Below, piece after piece: positions 1-11,931 of a DNA stretch of 64,000 nt (within the stretch, counting starts at the first letter, position 1; the number at the start of each line of letters is the position of its first letter). Source of the DNA: Vitellaria paradoxa (taxonomy: Eukaryota; Streptophyta; Magnoliopsida; Ericales; Sapotaceae); the NCBI GenBank assembly GCA_019916065.1, contig CM034233.1:16347009-16411008 (forward strand), given 5' to 3'. A model generated the notes under the pieces. The model had not been told where the DNA came from, searched no databases, and worked only from the letters and a program-made list of their open reading frames with translations. Both the position numbers and the translations under genes were made by a program.

Positions 1-284
1 TGCAAAATGATGGAGTGTGTTTACACGGAACTATTTGAATATTGATGGCACTTTTGTCCCCGTCTTTCTTAATTTCTCTCTGGTTATAGATCCAGAGCTG
101 ACAAAGTGACAGAGAAAATTTGTTTACGTGGAGATATTGAGTGTTTATGGGACTTCTCTCTCTCTCTCTCCTTAGAGTTGTTATTATTTAAAGATAGATC
201 CATAGGTGACGAAGTGAAGAATTTACTATTATGGAGCTGTTGAACGCTTGTGGCAATTTTGTCATGTCCACATCTCTTGCATGC
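1..284. repeat. Gene-free stretch with diverged ~105-bp tandem units
   Basis: There is no convincing gene here. Three related segments recur at about 17-60, 121-155 and 219-270, each with a tgtttac/ggag-type start followed by a tatggcactt-like stretch. A second shared block (agatcca...gtgac.aagtga) appears near 88 and 197. This looks like two to three degenerate tandem copies with a period near 105 bp. A short CT microsatellite lies near 157-171. Confidence 0.4.
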
Positions 285-574
285 GAAGATACTCTAGTGC
301 TCCTTCGGGGGTGGCCGAGTGGAAGTCGGGCTTGCCTTAAGAGCTTGGGCCTCTCGAGGTTTCGGGTTCGACTCCCCCATGGGGGTGGGTTACCGCTGTA
401 ATAGCGGGAGTCTAAAGGCCTCCTCTCGGTCGTGCCGGTCAGCCAGGGCTTGTCTAGGCTGGTTAACTCTCCAGGGGCCGTTGCCGGCTCGGGTCCTGGA
501 GCGTGCTTCGCCCTGTGCGCACTCCAGTACGGGATAGCGACTGCGGACTTCCACGTACCAGAAGATACTCTAGT
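285..574 (+). mobile_element. tRNA-derived SINE, copy A, with 14-bp target-site duplication
   Basis: The body is 299-560. It is flanked by a perfect direct repeat, gaagatactctagt, at 285-298 and 561-574. The head resembles a tRNA (Leu/Ser-like): an A box tggccgagtgg near 312-322 and a B box ggttcgactcc near 365-375, which together form an internal RNA polymerase III promoter. The GC-rich non-tRNA body ends in ...ccacgtacca. The element is non-coding and depends on a LINE reverse transcriptase supplied in trans. The perfect duplication and well preserved CpGs suggest a fairly recent insertion. A 72-codon open frame inside it is incidental. Confidence 0.9.
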
Positions 575-923
575 AATTTTGTCATGTCTTATAATTTTGT
601 AAGACTGTTACGTTGACCTCTCGGTGCGCCCGATTTCTCGTGATTACAGAGTCAGGTTCTTCCAACAGTTCCAACAAACAACTCTTGTAGCTAGCCATGT
701 GCAATGAAAAAAATTAATTATTATGTTGGGCCTAAGGAATAACTGTTTTATGCCATAGGACGAGTAAATCCAATAGTTGAAATTTAAATTGTATTTCTAA
801 ATTTTTATAAAAATTTATTTAATAAATAATAATATTTTAACTTTAATCATTGAATAAATTTTCATAAAAATTGAAAAATTACAAATATAACTTAAATTCT
901 TGAAATATAATTCAACTTAAACA

Positions 924-1594
924 CTCTCTATTAGGGATGCACAAAATGTCCGAATAACCCGAAAATCGAATCAATTCGATCAATTTGGTTCAGGTTAGTT
1001 CAGATTTATACTGTTTTGGATCGGTTCTGGGTTGAAAAATTACAAAATTAATTTTTTCGATTGGGTTCCCAAATTGGTATATTTTGAATTTGAACCGACT
1101 TGAACTCAAACTGAATCCGAACTAAATAAAAAATACCCGAACCAACTCGAAAATTTAATATATATAATTATATATTATATAATTTATAATATATAAAATA
1201 AAAGGGAGTTAGGGTTCCATTTATAATATTATGGGATTATATTTTATTATGGATTGTACTAAATGTTGTATTTTTTAAGTGATTTTATGGGATTATATTT
1301 TATTTTGACTTGTACTAAATGTTGCATTCTTTAATGGATCCGACCTAATCCGAAAATAGACTCGATCCAACCCGAAAATTGTCTAAACTGAAAATAGGTC
1401 CGACTCAACCCAAAATGATCTAACCTGAAAACTGAATCGAACCAACCCGATTTTTTCAGTTCGATTTTGTTCGATTCTAATTTAAAATCGGTTCGGTTTC
1501 GATTCCGAATTTTAGAAATCGAAAAAAATCAATTCAGTTTCGAGTTAGGTACAAACCCAAATCAATCCGACTCATGCACACCCCTACTCTCTAT
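924..1594. mobile_element. hAT-type non-autonomous element, 655 bp
   Basis: The element spans 932-1586. Its ends are inverted: it starts tagggatgcaca and finishes tgcacacccctacta-like (cacccccta type, here cacccct-a). It is flanked by a perfect 8-bp duplication, ctctctat, at 924-931 and 1587-1594, which is diagnostic of hAT transposition. The inside is rich in ggttcggttc-like and cgaaccaac-like runs in both orientations, so the transcript could fold into a long hairpin. It has no coding capacity. Confidence 0.82.
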
Positions 1595-2451
1595 TCATGC
1601 CAATAATGTCATATCGCCAAATCAGGGATGATGAGATAGGCCTTGGATTACGATGGCCTTTCTTTGCGCATTTAAAGGGCCATTTGGATGTCTACTTTTT
1701 TAAGTAGTTTTTGGCATTCTTCCTTTGTCAAAAGTTGGAAATTAAAAATTTTAGTGTATTTAATTAAACAAATAACAATTTTAATTAATTTTCAATAACT
1801 TTTGAGTATTTAATAAAATTTTTATAATTTTTAATAACTTTTGATACTTTTCGTTTGCTTAGTAAAAAATTTAGTAACTTCTAAGTTAAAAAATTTAGTA
1901 ACTTTTAAGTTAAACAAATTTTTATAGATTAGCAGAAAAATAATAAAAATTAGTATTTTGTCAAATCTCTAAAAGGCAAAAATTAGTTGATTACAACTCA
2001 AATTTGATCCACTAAATCTGTGCCCAACACTCAAACAAACTTAAGGGGCATACAATTGACAAAGAAAATTACATCTAAAATAAATGGTTAATCATCAAAA
2101 TTTCTTACATTACCATAAATTAGTAATATAAAAAAAATCATAAACCCAAGTTCAGGTCATCACACTGTACTGACAGAGATAGCTTTCATTAATTTTGGTG
2201 TGGGCATACCACCTATGTACCTTCCCCCCCCCCCAACCCAAAAAAAAACAATTTTTTTTTCAACAAACAACAGGAAACTCCCTTCTTTTTCTCCCAGTGG
2301 TTACAAAAAGTCAAAACTAATCAAAACACAGCTAGCTAGCTAGCTCGCTCGCCCGCTCGCCAGATGGGCAACTCACGACCAGAGAAGGGCCTGCTGAATA
2401 TTCAAGTAGCAAAGGATTGGTGCTTGACTATTAATATCTGCAAATTGCCAT
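1595..2451. other. 3' flank of the first MATE gene
   Basis: AT-rich DNA with no convincing gene. It should contain the 3' UTR and polyadenylation region of the minus-strand MATE gene that stops at 2452. Simple-sequence features are a short poly-C run near 2225-2234 and a gctagctagctagctcgctcg run near 2330-2355. The stretch 1675-2050 has weak MITE-like ends (ggccatttggat... and ...caaacaaacttaaggggc), but no clear target-site duplication was found. Confidence 0.5.
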
Positions 2452-5400
2452 TCAGACAGCGTGTGCTTCTTCATCCTTGTCTTCATTATTTACCTTCCCT
2501 CCCCATGCTTTAATTCTATCCTCTGCAATGGATGCCTGCATTTATCACCAACGGATATTAGTCAGGAGAGATATCTTCCTTTATTTTCTCCCTCCCCTAG
2601 AAATGGGTCCCATCTTTTAATCGAATAGTGCACAAAATTTGACATTATGATCTCTTAACGGAGCAATAATTCCCTGAAATTAATGACTACTCCCACTCCA
2701 GATGTGTCACATGTTCAACAAGTTCATTTATGGAGCACTGTACGTGCAAGTGCTCCATTTCCCCCTTAACAAAGTTAAAAGTCAAATTGTAATTCAGAGG
2801 TCGTTTGGACGATAAAAATGACAAAAAGTTGGAAAAAAAATGAGTCTTATTAGTTAATTTTTTAGCGTTTGGAAGATCAATTAAAATTCATCAAAATAAT
2901 TTGTTAGAACGGTGGTGGATCAACTTTTTGTAATTTTTTTTTATAAAAATTTGTAAAATTTAATTTTTGAAAATAAACGCACGAAAAATAAAAATTTATA
3001 AAAATTGATAATAGTAAATAAATATTTGTAACTTTTGATAATTTTTTTTTTTTTTATCAATCAAACAGGGCCTCAGTCTGTGACAAAAAAAGTCAACGGT
3101 ACTGGGGCTTCACTACCCCGACATACATTTGCTTTGGGGTCTAAGGATATTCCCACCAACATTTTTTTAGCAAAATTTTTAACATAAATTAGAAGAATAT
3201 ATATATAAATATATTTCTCTGTCATCAATTTCTTCTAAACAAAAGTCTTATATTATTTCTTTTTTATCATTCCACTGTCAAATTATATGGTTATAAATAA
3301 TTTAATAAATAAAATAATAGAGACTGGAAGACTTGTTTACCTCTTTGTTCCAATTGGTATTGTAAACCATCCACAACAGAATGCATGTTTGCAAGATTGT
3401 TCCGGACATCATTCCATCCCAATTCCCCTGAAATTAAAATTTCATAAACCTCATAAGTTCACGAACAAATTAACTATAACTATTTTTTTTTCTCCTACAT
3501 ATTTAAGATTTCCTGGAATTTGATCATTGTACAGGTTAGAATTTGATGAGGCAATTTGTTCGGTTGAATTATATATATATATATTTGGAGGGTGTAGTTG
3601 CCAAGTTAGAAAAGCCTTTTTCTTTCCTCATCCTCCAATGACCTTTTTACTTTTATTAAAAAAAAAAAAAAGGGAGAGAATTACCGTAACACCAAGGTCG
3701 AAGGTGTAACCCAAAACCAGTCCCAACGGAATGCCAAATAAGTAGTAGCACCCTACGTTCACGTAGGCAACGCAAGCTTGCCACCCTGCTCCAATGGCCA
3801 CCCCTGCAAACATCATCCGCAATTATCATTATATATATCCCTTTTATCCAAAAGCGAAAGAATAATAGCATCTTTGTTTTTAATGATAATGGAAAGAATG
3901 AAAAAGGCATCCAAGGATTTAAAAAAAGAAAAGAAAAGAAAGGATTTGTTTGGTTTAATATAAAAATAGGAAGAAAAAAAATGATATCATATATTCACTT
4001 TCCTTCCTCACCCCCACGTGCCAAAAACTGATGAAGGAAATAATCAAAAAATTGAAAAGGTTATCCTTTCCTTTTATCAAAAAAAAAGGAAAGGAAAGAA
4101 AAGAAAAGAAAACGTTATCCTTTCCCATTTTCCTTCCCGCCCACAAAAACGTAAGCACTGTAAAAGCAGCTTGACTTTGATACAATAGCAACCCCCACTG
4201 TCATCAAAAGCAGTTTCGATAAACTTTCCGTTTTTGGATGTGTGCGTGCGCGCGCGCGCAATTTTCCCTTTATTTAAAACTATAGGAAATTTAAAAAAAA
4301 AAAAAAAAAGTGTGGTTTCCCATTTGACAAGGCTAATTTTACCTGAGAGAGTAGGCTGTACGCTGTCAATGACGATGCAGAAAGCAAGCATTGGGGTGAG
4401 ATCATACACAAGTTTTTTCACTTGATCGCTATCTGAAAACAAATCTGGGTAGTTTTCTCTGGCAGAAATCAAAACCAGTGCCATAAAAAGGCCCGTGAGA
4501 AGCGACGTCAACGTGGCCACCACCACTGAGAATTTTGCTGTCCTTGGATGCCCTGCCCCGAGTTCGTTTGACACCCTCACACTGCACGACACCCCGAACG
4601 GCCATTATTATTTATTAAATTTATTAATTATTAAAAATAATTGAGGGGAGGAAACCCTCGTTATTTTTAATTGTTTTTCTTTTCAGACAAATTGAGTTTT
4701 TAGTTACCAAACCTTATGGCTGCATTGAACCCGAAAGCCACCATGATGGTCCACCCCAATATGTTCATGCTGTGAAATTATTAGTAGTACCACACAATCA
4801 TAATTAGCAATAATATTCACAATCATATAATCACTTCAAAAAATTTAAAAAAATAAAAAAGTTGACATAATTTTGTTATATTAGTTTCGTGATATTAATT
4901 TAAAATTATTAAATAATATTATTTTAATTCATAAAAAAATAGGTATGAATTTAAATTATTAAATTTTAATTCAATAGTTTAGATTGTAAGTCACAAAATT
5001 GAGATAACAAAGTTATACTAGCCACTCTAAATTTGAAATTATTCCAGATCAGAGTTGTGTAGGCTGATTACAATATATCAAAAATATATTAAAAAGTTTG
5101 GATTATAAGAAAATAATTTCAATCCTTTAAAACAATAATAAATCTTGTAACTAGGAGCTGATGCCAAGCGAGCGTAAATGTTCCAATACCGTTCCACAAT
5201 TAAATTATTTCACCCTCGTGGGCACGGTGTTCCAGACCACATCATTTAAGCATAGCCTAGAGCGCCGTTGTCAAAGATAATCCAATAATTGCTTGTTGAC
5301 GGAGTAACTGTTATCAAAACTTTCTTTATTGTTCTTATTTTTAATATTTTTAAAAAATATATTAAAATAATGATTCGAAGACAATCATCGGTAAATATAA

Positions 5401-8400
5401 AAATTTATCTTAACTGATCACAACTTAAAAAAAAAAAATAATAATAATCTACTAGAGGAGCAGACTACTCTAGTACTGGAAGCTAAGAAATAATCATCGC
5501 TTCCCCTGTCAAAGGGATGTCGGAAAACATGTACTTTAAACACTCATCCAATTTATCGCCCTAAAATATACACTACTACAATAATTGATAAAGATCACAC
5601 TAAAAAATTTATAAAGATCACGGTTTTAAAAAAAGCGTGATAAAGATTTGTGAGTTAAACTTTTTATCTCAGTTTAATTAAAAAACTGAGATAAAAAGTT
5701 ATTTTTAATACTTTTTATCTCATTTTTGTTAAAACCGTGATTGTATTTAAAACGAGATAAAAGATCAGTAGAAACCATCTCAACAAAAAACTGAGATAAA
5801 AAATTAGTGAAAACTATCTCTAGAAAAAACTGAGATAAAAGATCAGTGAAAACATCTCTAGAAAAAATTGAGATAAAAAAGTGAGTAAAATTATATCTTA
5901 AAAAAAGCGAGATAATTAAAAGAATGAGAGATACTATTGTTATTTTTTTCTTTATATTTCTTTAAAATAATTTTGTTTATCATCTTATATGATTTAAATT
6001 AGATTTTGTAAACTTTATTGTAACATTTATTTATTAATTTTAATTAATTGAATATGATCTAAAAACTATAATCATAGATCAATAAACAAAAAAAATTTTA
6101 AATTAACGTTAAAACTAAATTTATCAAATCAAATTTAAATAACGCTAAATATATAATTATTATCTTTTTCAGTAAATATATGGAAGTAGTCTTCATAATT
6201 TGTACAACTTATAACGAGGTGAATATTAAATATTTAATATCTAATAAATATTTAGTGTATCTATACTATTATTTATATTTATTATTTTTAATTAATTGAA
6301 TATGATACAAAAACTATAATCATAGATCAATAAGCAAAAAAATTTTAAATTAATGTTAAAACTAAATTTACCAAATCAAATTTAAATAACGCTAAATATA
6401 TAATTATTATTTTTTCAGTAAATATATGGAAGTAGTCTTCATAATTGTATAACTTATAACAAGTTGAATATTAAATATTTAGTATCTAATAAATATTTAG
6501 TGTATCTTTAATATTATTTATATTAAAAGTGACATTATTTTATATTTTGTTGGAAGTGATAAAAATTTAGAAATAAAAATAATAAAAATTTTCATTTTTT
6601 TTGTTTTTTTAGAACTAATTTTTGAATATAATCATTGAAAATATTTTTTGTATTACAAATCAATTTTTAAAATAGTTTTCAAAAATTTTATTTTGAACAA
6701 TAATTTTCTAGAACTAAAACTAAACGCGACCTAATTACTTTTAAAAATATAATACAGAATGAAGAAAAATATGTTATAAATAGTGAGTTATGATTAAATA
6801 TATGCTATACACAAAGAGTAAAGAAAAATAAGAAAAAGATTTGAAATTATTTTTAATTAAATATAATAGATATTCATAAATTATTTATTAAGTATTCGCG
6901 TTGTTCTATATATTACATACGATTTCAAGTTGTTGCAAAAAGTTAAAATAATTAAATAAAAGTAAATTTTTTTATCATTTTTTCCGATCAATTGATCAGG
7001 AAAAATGTAACTTTTGACTACTAATTGGTTGACAAAAGTCATAATAAATTATTGTAAAAAACTTAAAATAATATAATTTTATTACTTTTAGTAACCCCTA
7101 AAGTGATAAAAATTTGTTTATATATATTAGTATGCAAAATGTATTTATAAATGATAGGTTGGACTAGCGGTCAACTACATTAACTTCCAAAGGAATGGCA
7201 CAGGTTCAATTCTCAGCAGCAACAAAAAAATATGAAATATATAAGGTTGTTATAATGACGAGATGGCAAACGGTGCTATGATGGTATGATAGTAGGTTGC
7301 CATGTGGATTTTTATTATTTTTAAAATTAATCCATTTTTTCAGCGTGATTATTTGTTTATATTCGATCACAATTTTTCAAAAAAAGTGAGATCAAAATAT
7401 ATAAAAGATCACACGAGATTTTTTTTCATCTCAGTTTTTACTATAAAGATCACGCTTTTAGTGTGTGATTGTTGTAAGTTTTCGATCACGGTTGTAAACT
7501 ATGATAAAAAAGAGGTGACTTACAATCTCACCTGGATCAATTTCATCTCAGTTTTTACTATAAAGATCACGCTTTTAGTGTGTGATTGTTGTAAGTTTTC
7601 GATCACGGTTGTAAACTATGATAAAAAAGAGGTGACTTACAATCTCACCTGGATCAATCACACTTTTGTGACTGAGATAAAAAGTGAAACATCACGCTTA
7701 AAAGTTGTGATGTTTATGCATTTTTGTAGTAGTGATATAAGTATCAAAATATTTATTTATCATCTCAAAATACGTACGTTTATATTACTTGTATTTGGAT
7801 ACTCTTTAGTATTTGATGTTACAAAAATATTATATATATATATATATATACGTACGTATAGACGAACTCACCATATTGATAAGGAATCAACCGAGACTTC
7901 AGCATCCTTAAGATATCCCGCAAGTAGAATCAATGCTGTAAAATACCACATCTCCAAGCTGCACAAAAGTTACAAACGGTTAAATTAAAGCATACTTAAT
8001 AATCCACCAATTATAGATGAACTCTCTGGTTATTAGAGATTAATTCAGAAGTCTCTGAGGAAAGTCACGTGATGGACTGATTAAATATTCGTGATAAGGT
8101 TGCCATATTAGGACGACCTCTATCTAAAGATCTTGTCGGTTACAACCAAAGGCCCACAAAAATGTTTACAAGTGACGGGTCAAAACGGAGCGCTGTCCAG
8201 ATGTTCAGCCCCTCTCCACTCACCGCCGTAGCCCTTCCGATTTAACTATATATTAAATTTAATACTTATTATTAAATTTCGTTACGTATTAATGCGAGAT
8301 GATTAGACACAAAATATTACTTGGATTTGTTTTAACTACACCAGGTGGTTTCGATTATGTGTACCTTTAACATTTGAGATTTATATTACATGTATTTAAA

Positions 8401-10263
8401 ATTTTTATTAAAAAAATAATTTCTAATCAATTAAAATTAATAAAAATATATTATATTATGATATAATGTAATAATTAATTTATTAAATTACTTTGCGAAC
8501 CTTTTCTAGGTGGAATAACATCTTATTATTTTGAGCACGACAGAAGATCTGGACTCTTAAATACTAAATCGCTTGTAATGTCATAAAGACATAAAAAAAA
8601 AAAAAAAAAAGGTTTAGGCCACAACACGACTACGATGGGACTTTTGAGTTGGCCACCCGATGCATGCATATGCGTGAATATATAGAAAATACATTAAAGG
8701 GGAGAGACAAACAGATGTGCGCTAAGGAAAGATCCAGAGACACGAGTGACAAACAGGTCTGCGCGCATATGTAGGGCAACTCGGGATGTGATTTGCAACT
8801 GAAATTGATTAATATGCAACCATCAAGACCTCAATTTGATTATGGAAGAATTGAATATATACTATCAAGACCTTAATTATGGATGAATGACTGTGTTTAC
8901 AATGGCAAAAAAAAAAAAAAAAAAAAAGAAAAAAATTAATACAAATTAATAAAAGTCATAATTTCAAAATGATATAGTGTGTAAAAAAATTAAAATTTTT
9001 AAAAATTTATGGAAATTTTTTTTATAAAATGTTGTGCGAGTAAGAAAAACTATCAAGCACGGTGATTAATAAAAAAAATTGAATGCTATCTACAGCGCCC
9101 ATTGATCAATCACCGATTAGATAGAAGAAACATAACCCTGCCAATCAGAACTCACCAAAGCATGACGGCTGATGCAAGGGACAACTTGACGAAGCCCCAT
9201 AGATTGCGAAATGCCTTCCATGAAAATCCAGACCAAGTTTGGCCACAAGATCCAGAAAAGATATACAAGAACTGAGCCACCACTATGAACCACCACGTCG
9301 AGTTTAGCACCACCGCTAAACCCAGCAGACCCCACCCCAACTTCATCACCAAGAACCAGCTGAAAAAGATGTGCAAAACCAGCGCCGCCGCCGCTATCAC
9401 GGCCATAACCATCATCTTGCTTTGCGCCTGCAAAAACTTCGCTTGCGGAAACACCATAGCATAAGCAAAGAGCTGGGGAATCATATAGAGCGAGAAATCT
9501 CCAGCCGCCTCTGATATCTCGGGCGTCTGACCTATGAATTTCAGAATTGGCCCTGCGAAAATATAGAGAACCGTCAAGCCTCCTGCTGTGCTGTTGAGAA
9601 TAACCCACGACCTCTGCATGTAGATTCCTAACATGTCTAGCTGCCCAGCTCCAAAGGCTTGCCCACAAAGAGTCTCCAGTGCACTCCCCATCCCCAACTG
9701 CTCAAACCAATTCATTTCAAACGATGTTTAGGCGGTAAAAGTATAATAAAAATATAAAAAGTTGATGTAAAAATGATATAGATAAAATTTAATTAAAAGA
9801 AAATAAAAAAATAATTAAATAAAAAATGATAAGTTTTAGTGGGTTTTGATTAAAAAAATCTCCCAATATATATATATATGTATACGTAGATATCATTACT
9901 CATTTTAAAATATAAAAGAAGCTTGAATTAACATGGGCTTCCTTCAAATTACTCGTAAGTATATCTTACCAAGATGCCAAAAGCGAATCCAGCTATGACA
10001 GAGTTCTCTACTGATACAGCTGCAAGTTCAGTGGTTCCAATATGGCCCGCAAAGATTTGAGTGATGGCGCCAAGGGAGTATTGGCAAATGGAGGTGAAGA
10101 TGGCTGGACCTGCAAGGTACCATAGCTTTCTTGACTCCAAAATGAACTCTCCGTAGAAATCTCTGAGAGTGCTGATGGGGTTGATGTCACCTTCAACATT
10201 TGGGAAGGATGCAGCGTCTTCATGTCTGAGAGTGAGAAGTGGCTGCTTGCAACTCTCGTCCAT
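2452..10263 (-). CDS. MATE efflux transporter, DETOXIFICATION 29-like (copy 1)
   Basis: Minus-strand gene of eight exons: 10263-9970, 9697-9156, 7958-7872, 4769-4713, 4581-4343, 3803-3685, 3427-3341 and 2535-2452. All junctions are GT-AG and phases match, giving 1509 nt and 502 residues, the usual length of plant MATE proteins. The start is ATG at 10263 (MDESCKQPLL). Seen: WYLAGPAIFTSICQYSLG in the first membrane segment, then LGMGSALETLCGQAFGAG, QRSWV, KFLQAQSK, SAVMLCLEMWYF, MNILGW, VRVSNELGAGHPRTAKF, QPTLSG, GAGWQACVAYVN and GIPLGLVLGY. These are hallmarks of the two six-helix MatE halves. The family exports organic solutes, such as flavonoids, alkaloids, organic acids or hormones, against H+ across the plasma membrane or tonoplast; the substrate here cannot be read. 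The closest match from memory is Arabidopsis DTX29. The tail is acidic (NNEDKDEEAHAV). Intron 3 carries a CACTA transposon. A duplicate gene lies at 26510-34127. Confidence 0.93.
2797..3072. mobile_element. MITE-like inverted-repeat element in intron 7 of the first MATE gene
   Basis: The ends are inverted: left gaggtcgtttgg...gataaaaa, right ...tttttatcaatcaaacagggcc. The triplet tca occurs on both sides (2794-2796 and 3073-3075). There is no coding content. This is compatible with a Tourist/Harbinger-like MITE, although the target triplet is not the canonical TAA/TTA. It lies between exons 7 and 8 of the MATE gene. Confidence 0.5.
6035..6507. repeat. ~245-bp tandem duplication inside the CACTA element
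   Basis: The segment from about 6035 to 6262 recurs at about 6283-6507 with a few substitutions and small indels. The shared landmark aatatgat occurs at 6051 and 6299, and both copies end tttagtgtatct. The content is AT-rich and non-coding. Period is 245-248 bp. Confidence 0.8.
7424..7658. repeat. Perfect 117-bp tandem duplication at the right end of the CACTA element
   Basis: Two head-to-tail copies (about 7424-7541 and 7541-7658) with a period of 117 bp appear identical base for base. Each carries tctcagtttttac, aaagatcacg and gatcacggtt subterminal motifs, so the duplication doubles the motif array near the end. Because 117 is divisible by three, the overlapping open frame shows a 39-residue repeat, which is incidental. 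Confidence 0.85.
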
Positions 10264-10270
10264 GTTTCTT

Positions 10271-10382
10271 GAGAGAGACAGATAGAGAGAGAAAGAGAGA
10301 GATTATCTCGAACTTGTATCTGTGAAGACGCGAGTCCTATACTGAATTAGTTGTTGCGGAGAAGTGGCCATTGTTATATAAA
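10271..10382 (-). promoter_or_regulatory. Core promoter and leader of the first MATE gene
   Basis: Read on the minus strand, a TATA box tttatataa lies at 10382-10374, about 110 bp before the ATG at 10263. Between them is a CT-rich leader (the gagagaga run at 10271-10304 on the plus strand), typical of plant 5' UTRs. The transcription start is inferred, not seen. Confidence 0.55.
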
Positions 10383-11931
10383 GATCGCGAGAGCCGAGAT
10401 ACACGTCGCCAACTAGTATTTGTATTCATTAGCTGTTTTCCGACTTGTTTTATTTATGTATATTTAATTTTAGCTCACTGGTCAACCAATTTTTATACAC
10501 CCACATGCTGCACATGCTTTATTTCCTAATTAGATGTGGCTACTTCCTGTAATTCCTTGTTGCACTTCATTTTAATTTTTCGTTAATTAAAATTATACAA
10601 ATTATTTCACTTAGTTTTCATCATTTATTTTGCATAATTAATATTATAAATATTTTTATACAAAAATTTAATCCAATACATAATGATTAGAATATAACTA
10701 TTTTTATTTTATAATAAAGATATTTTTTTAAACCAAAACATTGAGAAGAGAAGTTACTAAAAATAATTATTTTCGTACATTTTTTTTTAACAAGCAACTA
10801 ATTGACATTTTAGGACTTATTTGGTTTGTTTTTCTATTTTCTGTTTTCTATTTTTTATTTTGAACTTATTTTCTATTTTATGCTTTTAAAAATAAGAAAA
10901 AAGTTCAAAACGTATTTGGTTACTTGTGTTTTCAAAATTTATTTTCGAAAATAGAAAATAGGTTTACACATAAAATGAAAAATAATAAAAAGTCATTTTG
11001 AGTGTTTTTAATCCAAAATAAGAAAAATTTCAAAATAATGAAAACATAGTATTGTGTGTTTCTTTATTTTGAGATTTTTAAAAAATAAAATGAAAACACA
11101 AAACAGAAAATAGAAAAATAAACCAAATATCATCTTAGTTTTAAAAAAAAATCCAATTATCGTATGTAAGTAATCTTTTTATAATAAAAATTTTGAATTC
11201 TAAATTTTTAAAAATATTACTTAATAAAATCAAATTAATGATACTTATGATTTTGTTTGAATCCATTTTTGCTTTTTTTTTTTTTTCATTAAAAGTTAAT
11301 TTTCTCTATACATTGAATTACTTTATGGTAGTTTTTATGAAAGATTTATATAGACAACTACCAAAGGACAAGAGTGTTATAACAAAATTTTAAATGGCAA
11401 AAGTTTGTAAAAAAAAAAATAAATAAATAACTAATTTTTATTTAATTAAGTTAGAAGATAAAATAAAAATTATTTTTAATATGTTTGTTAAAAACATAAC
11501 TATAAATAAATTTTATTTTAAACTTTAAATATATTTTCACTATCTTGTAAGAAACCAAGCCTAATTTTTATTTTTTTTTTATCAAAATTTGTGAAGATTT
11601 ATTTACGAGGGCAACTATATTTATTTAAATTATGCATAAAAACAGTGCAAGAGGCGATTTAAAGTGTAAACAGACTCACTTTTAATAATTTTAGTAAATT
11701 TATTAAAATATTAAAAGGATCTTGTTAATAGTTTTTGGACACCCGTTAAGGTCCAAGAAATAAACGTTATGTAATAATATCTTCAATTTCGATGAAACTT
11801 TATTTGAAATAAATATAAAATATTATTATATAACATATTTTTATGAATTCTTAACAAAAATGAGATATTAAAATTGTACGCTTTGAATATTTAAATATAG
11901 TTTTACTCGGGATCCAATCATGATTCGAATC
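10383..11931. other. Intergenic DNA upstream of the first MATE gene
   Basis: AT-rich with no convincing gene. It holds one Harbinger-like MITE (10813-11134, listed separately). Open frames such as 11193-11393 are low-complexity and start or end in poly-T or poly-A runs. Confidence 0.5.
10810..11137. mobile_element. PIF/Harbinger-like MITE, 322 bp
   Basis: The element spans 10813-11134, between TTA duplications at 10810-10812 and 11135-11137. The left end ggacttatttggtttgt continues ttctattttctgttttct; the right end is its inverse (agaaaacaga-type to aaaccaaatatcatc). The terminal inverted repeats are about 35 bp with few mismatches. No coding content. A diverged relative may lie near 13130-13385. 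Confidence 0.72.

Larger units (their letters stand above)
5571..7734. mobile_element. Non-autonomous CACTA (En/Spm) transposon inside intron 3 of the first MATE gene
   Basis: It begins cactactacaataat at 5571 and ends atttttgtagtagtg at 7734. The terminal inverted repeats match at 14 of the first 15 bases and start with the CACTA signature. The 3-bp duplication ata flanks it at 5568-5570 and 7735-7737, as expected for this superfamily. Subterminal regions are full of short motifs in both orientations: gagataaaa/aactgagat runs at 5640-5900, and gatcacg and tctcagtttt at 7380-7720. These are the expected binding array for a transposase. At 2164 bp it has no transposase frame; the 228-codon open frame at 7302-7988 crosses the right end and is not a gene. 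It fills most of the 3.1-kb intron. Confidence 0.9.

Noticed and set aside
299..375. Possible functional tRNA gene (A and B boxes present)
   Set aside because: The head does not fold into a complete cloverleaf with matching acceptor stem, and it is fused to a SINE body; the same holds for the copies near 36387, 38179 and 42945.
319..537. 72-codon open frame
   Set aside because: It lies wholly within a SINE with polymerase III boxes and flanking duplications.
7150..7235. SINE-like A and B boxes (tggactagcggtc, aggttcaattctc) inside the CACTA element
   Set aside because: No target-site duplication found and the match is short; could be a nested SINE fragment but not supported enough.
7302..7988. 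228-codon plus-strand open frame with an internal 39-residue repeat
   Set aside because: It spans the right end of the CACTA element and the minus-strand MATE exon 3; the repeat is just the 117-bp DNA duplication read in frame. No family recognised.
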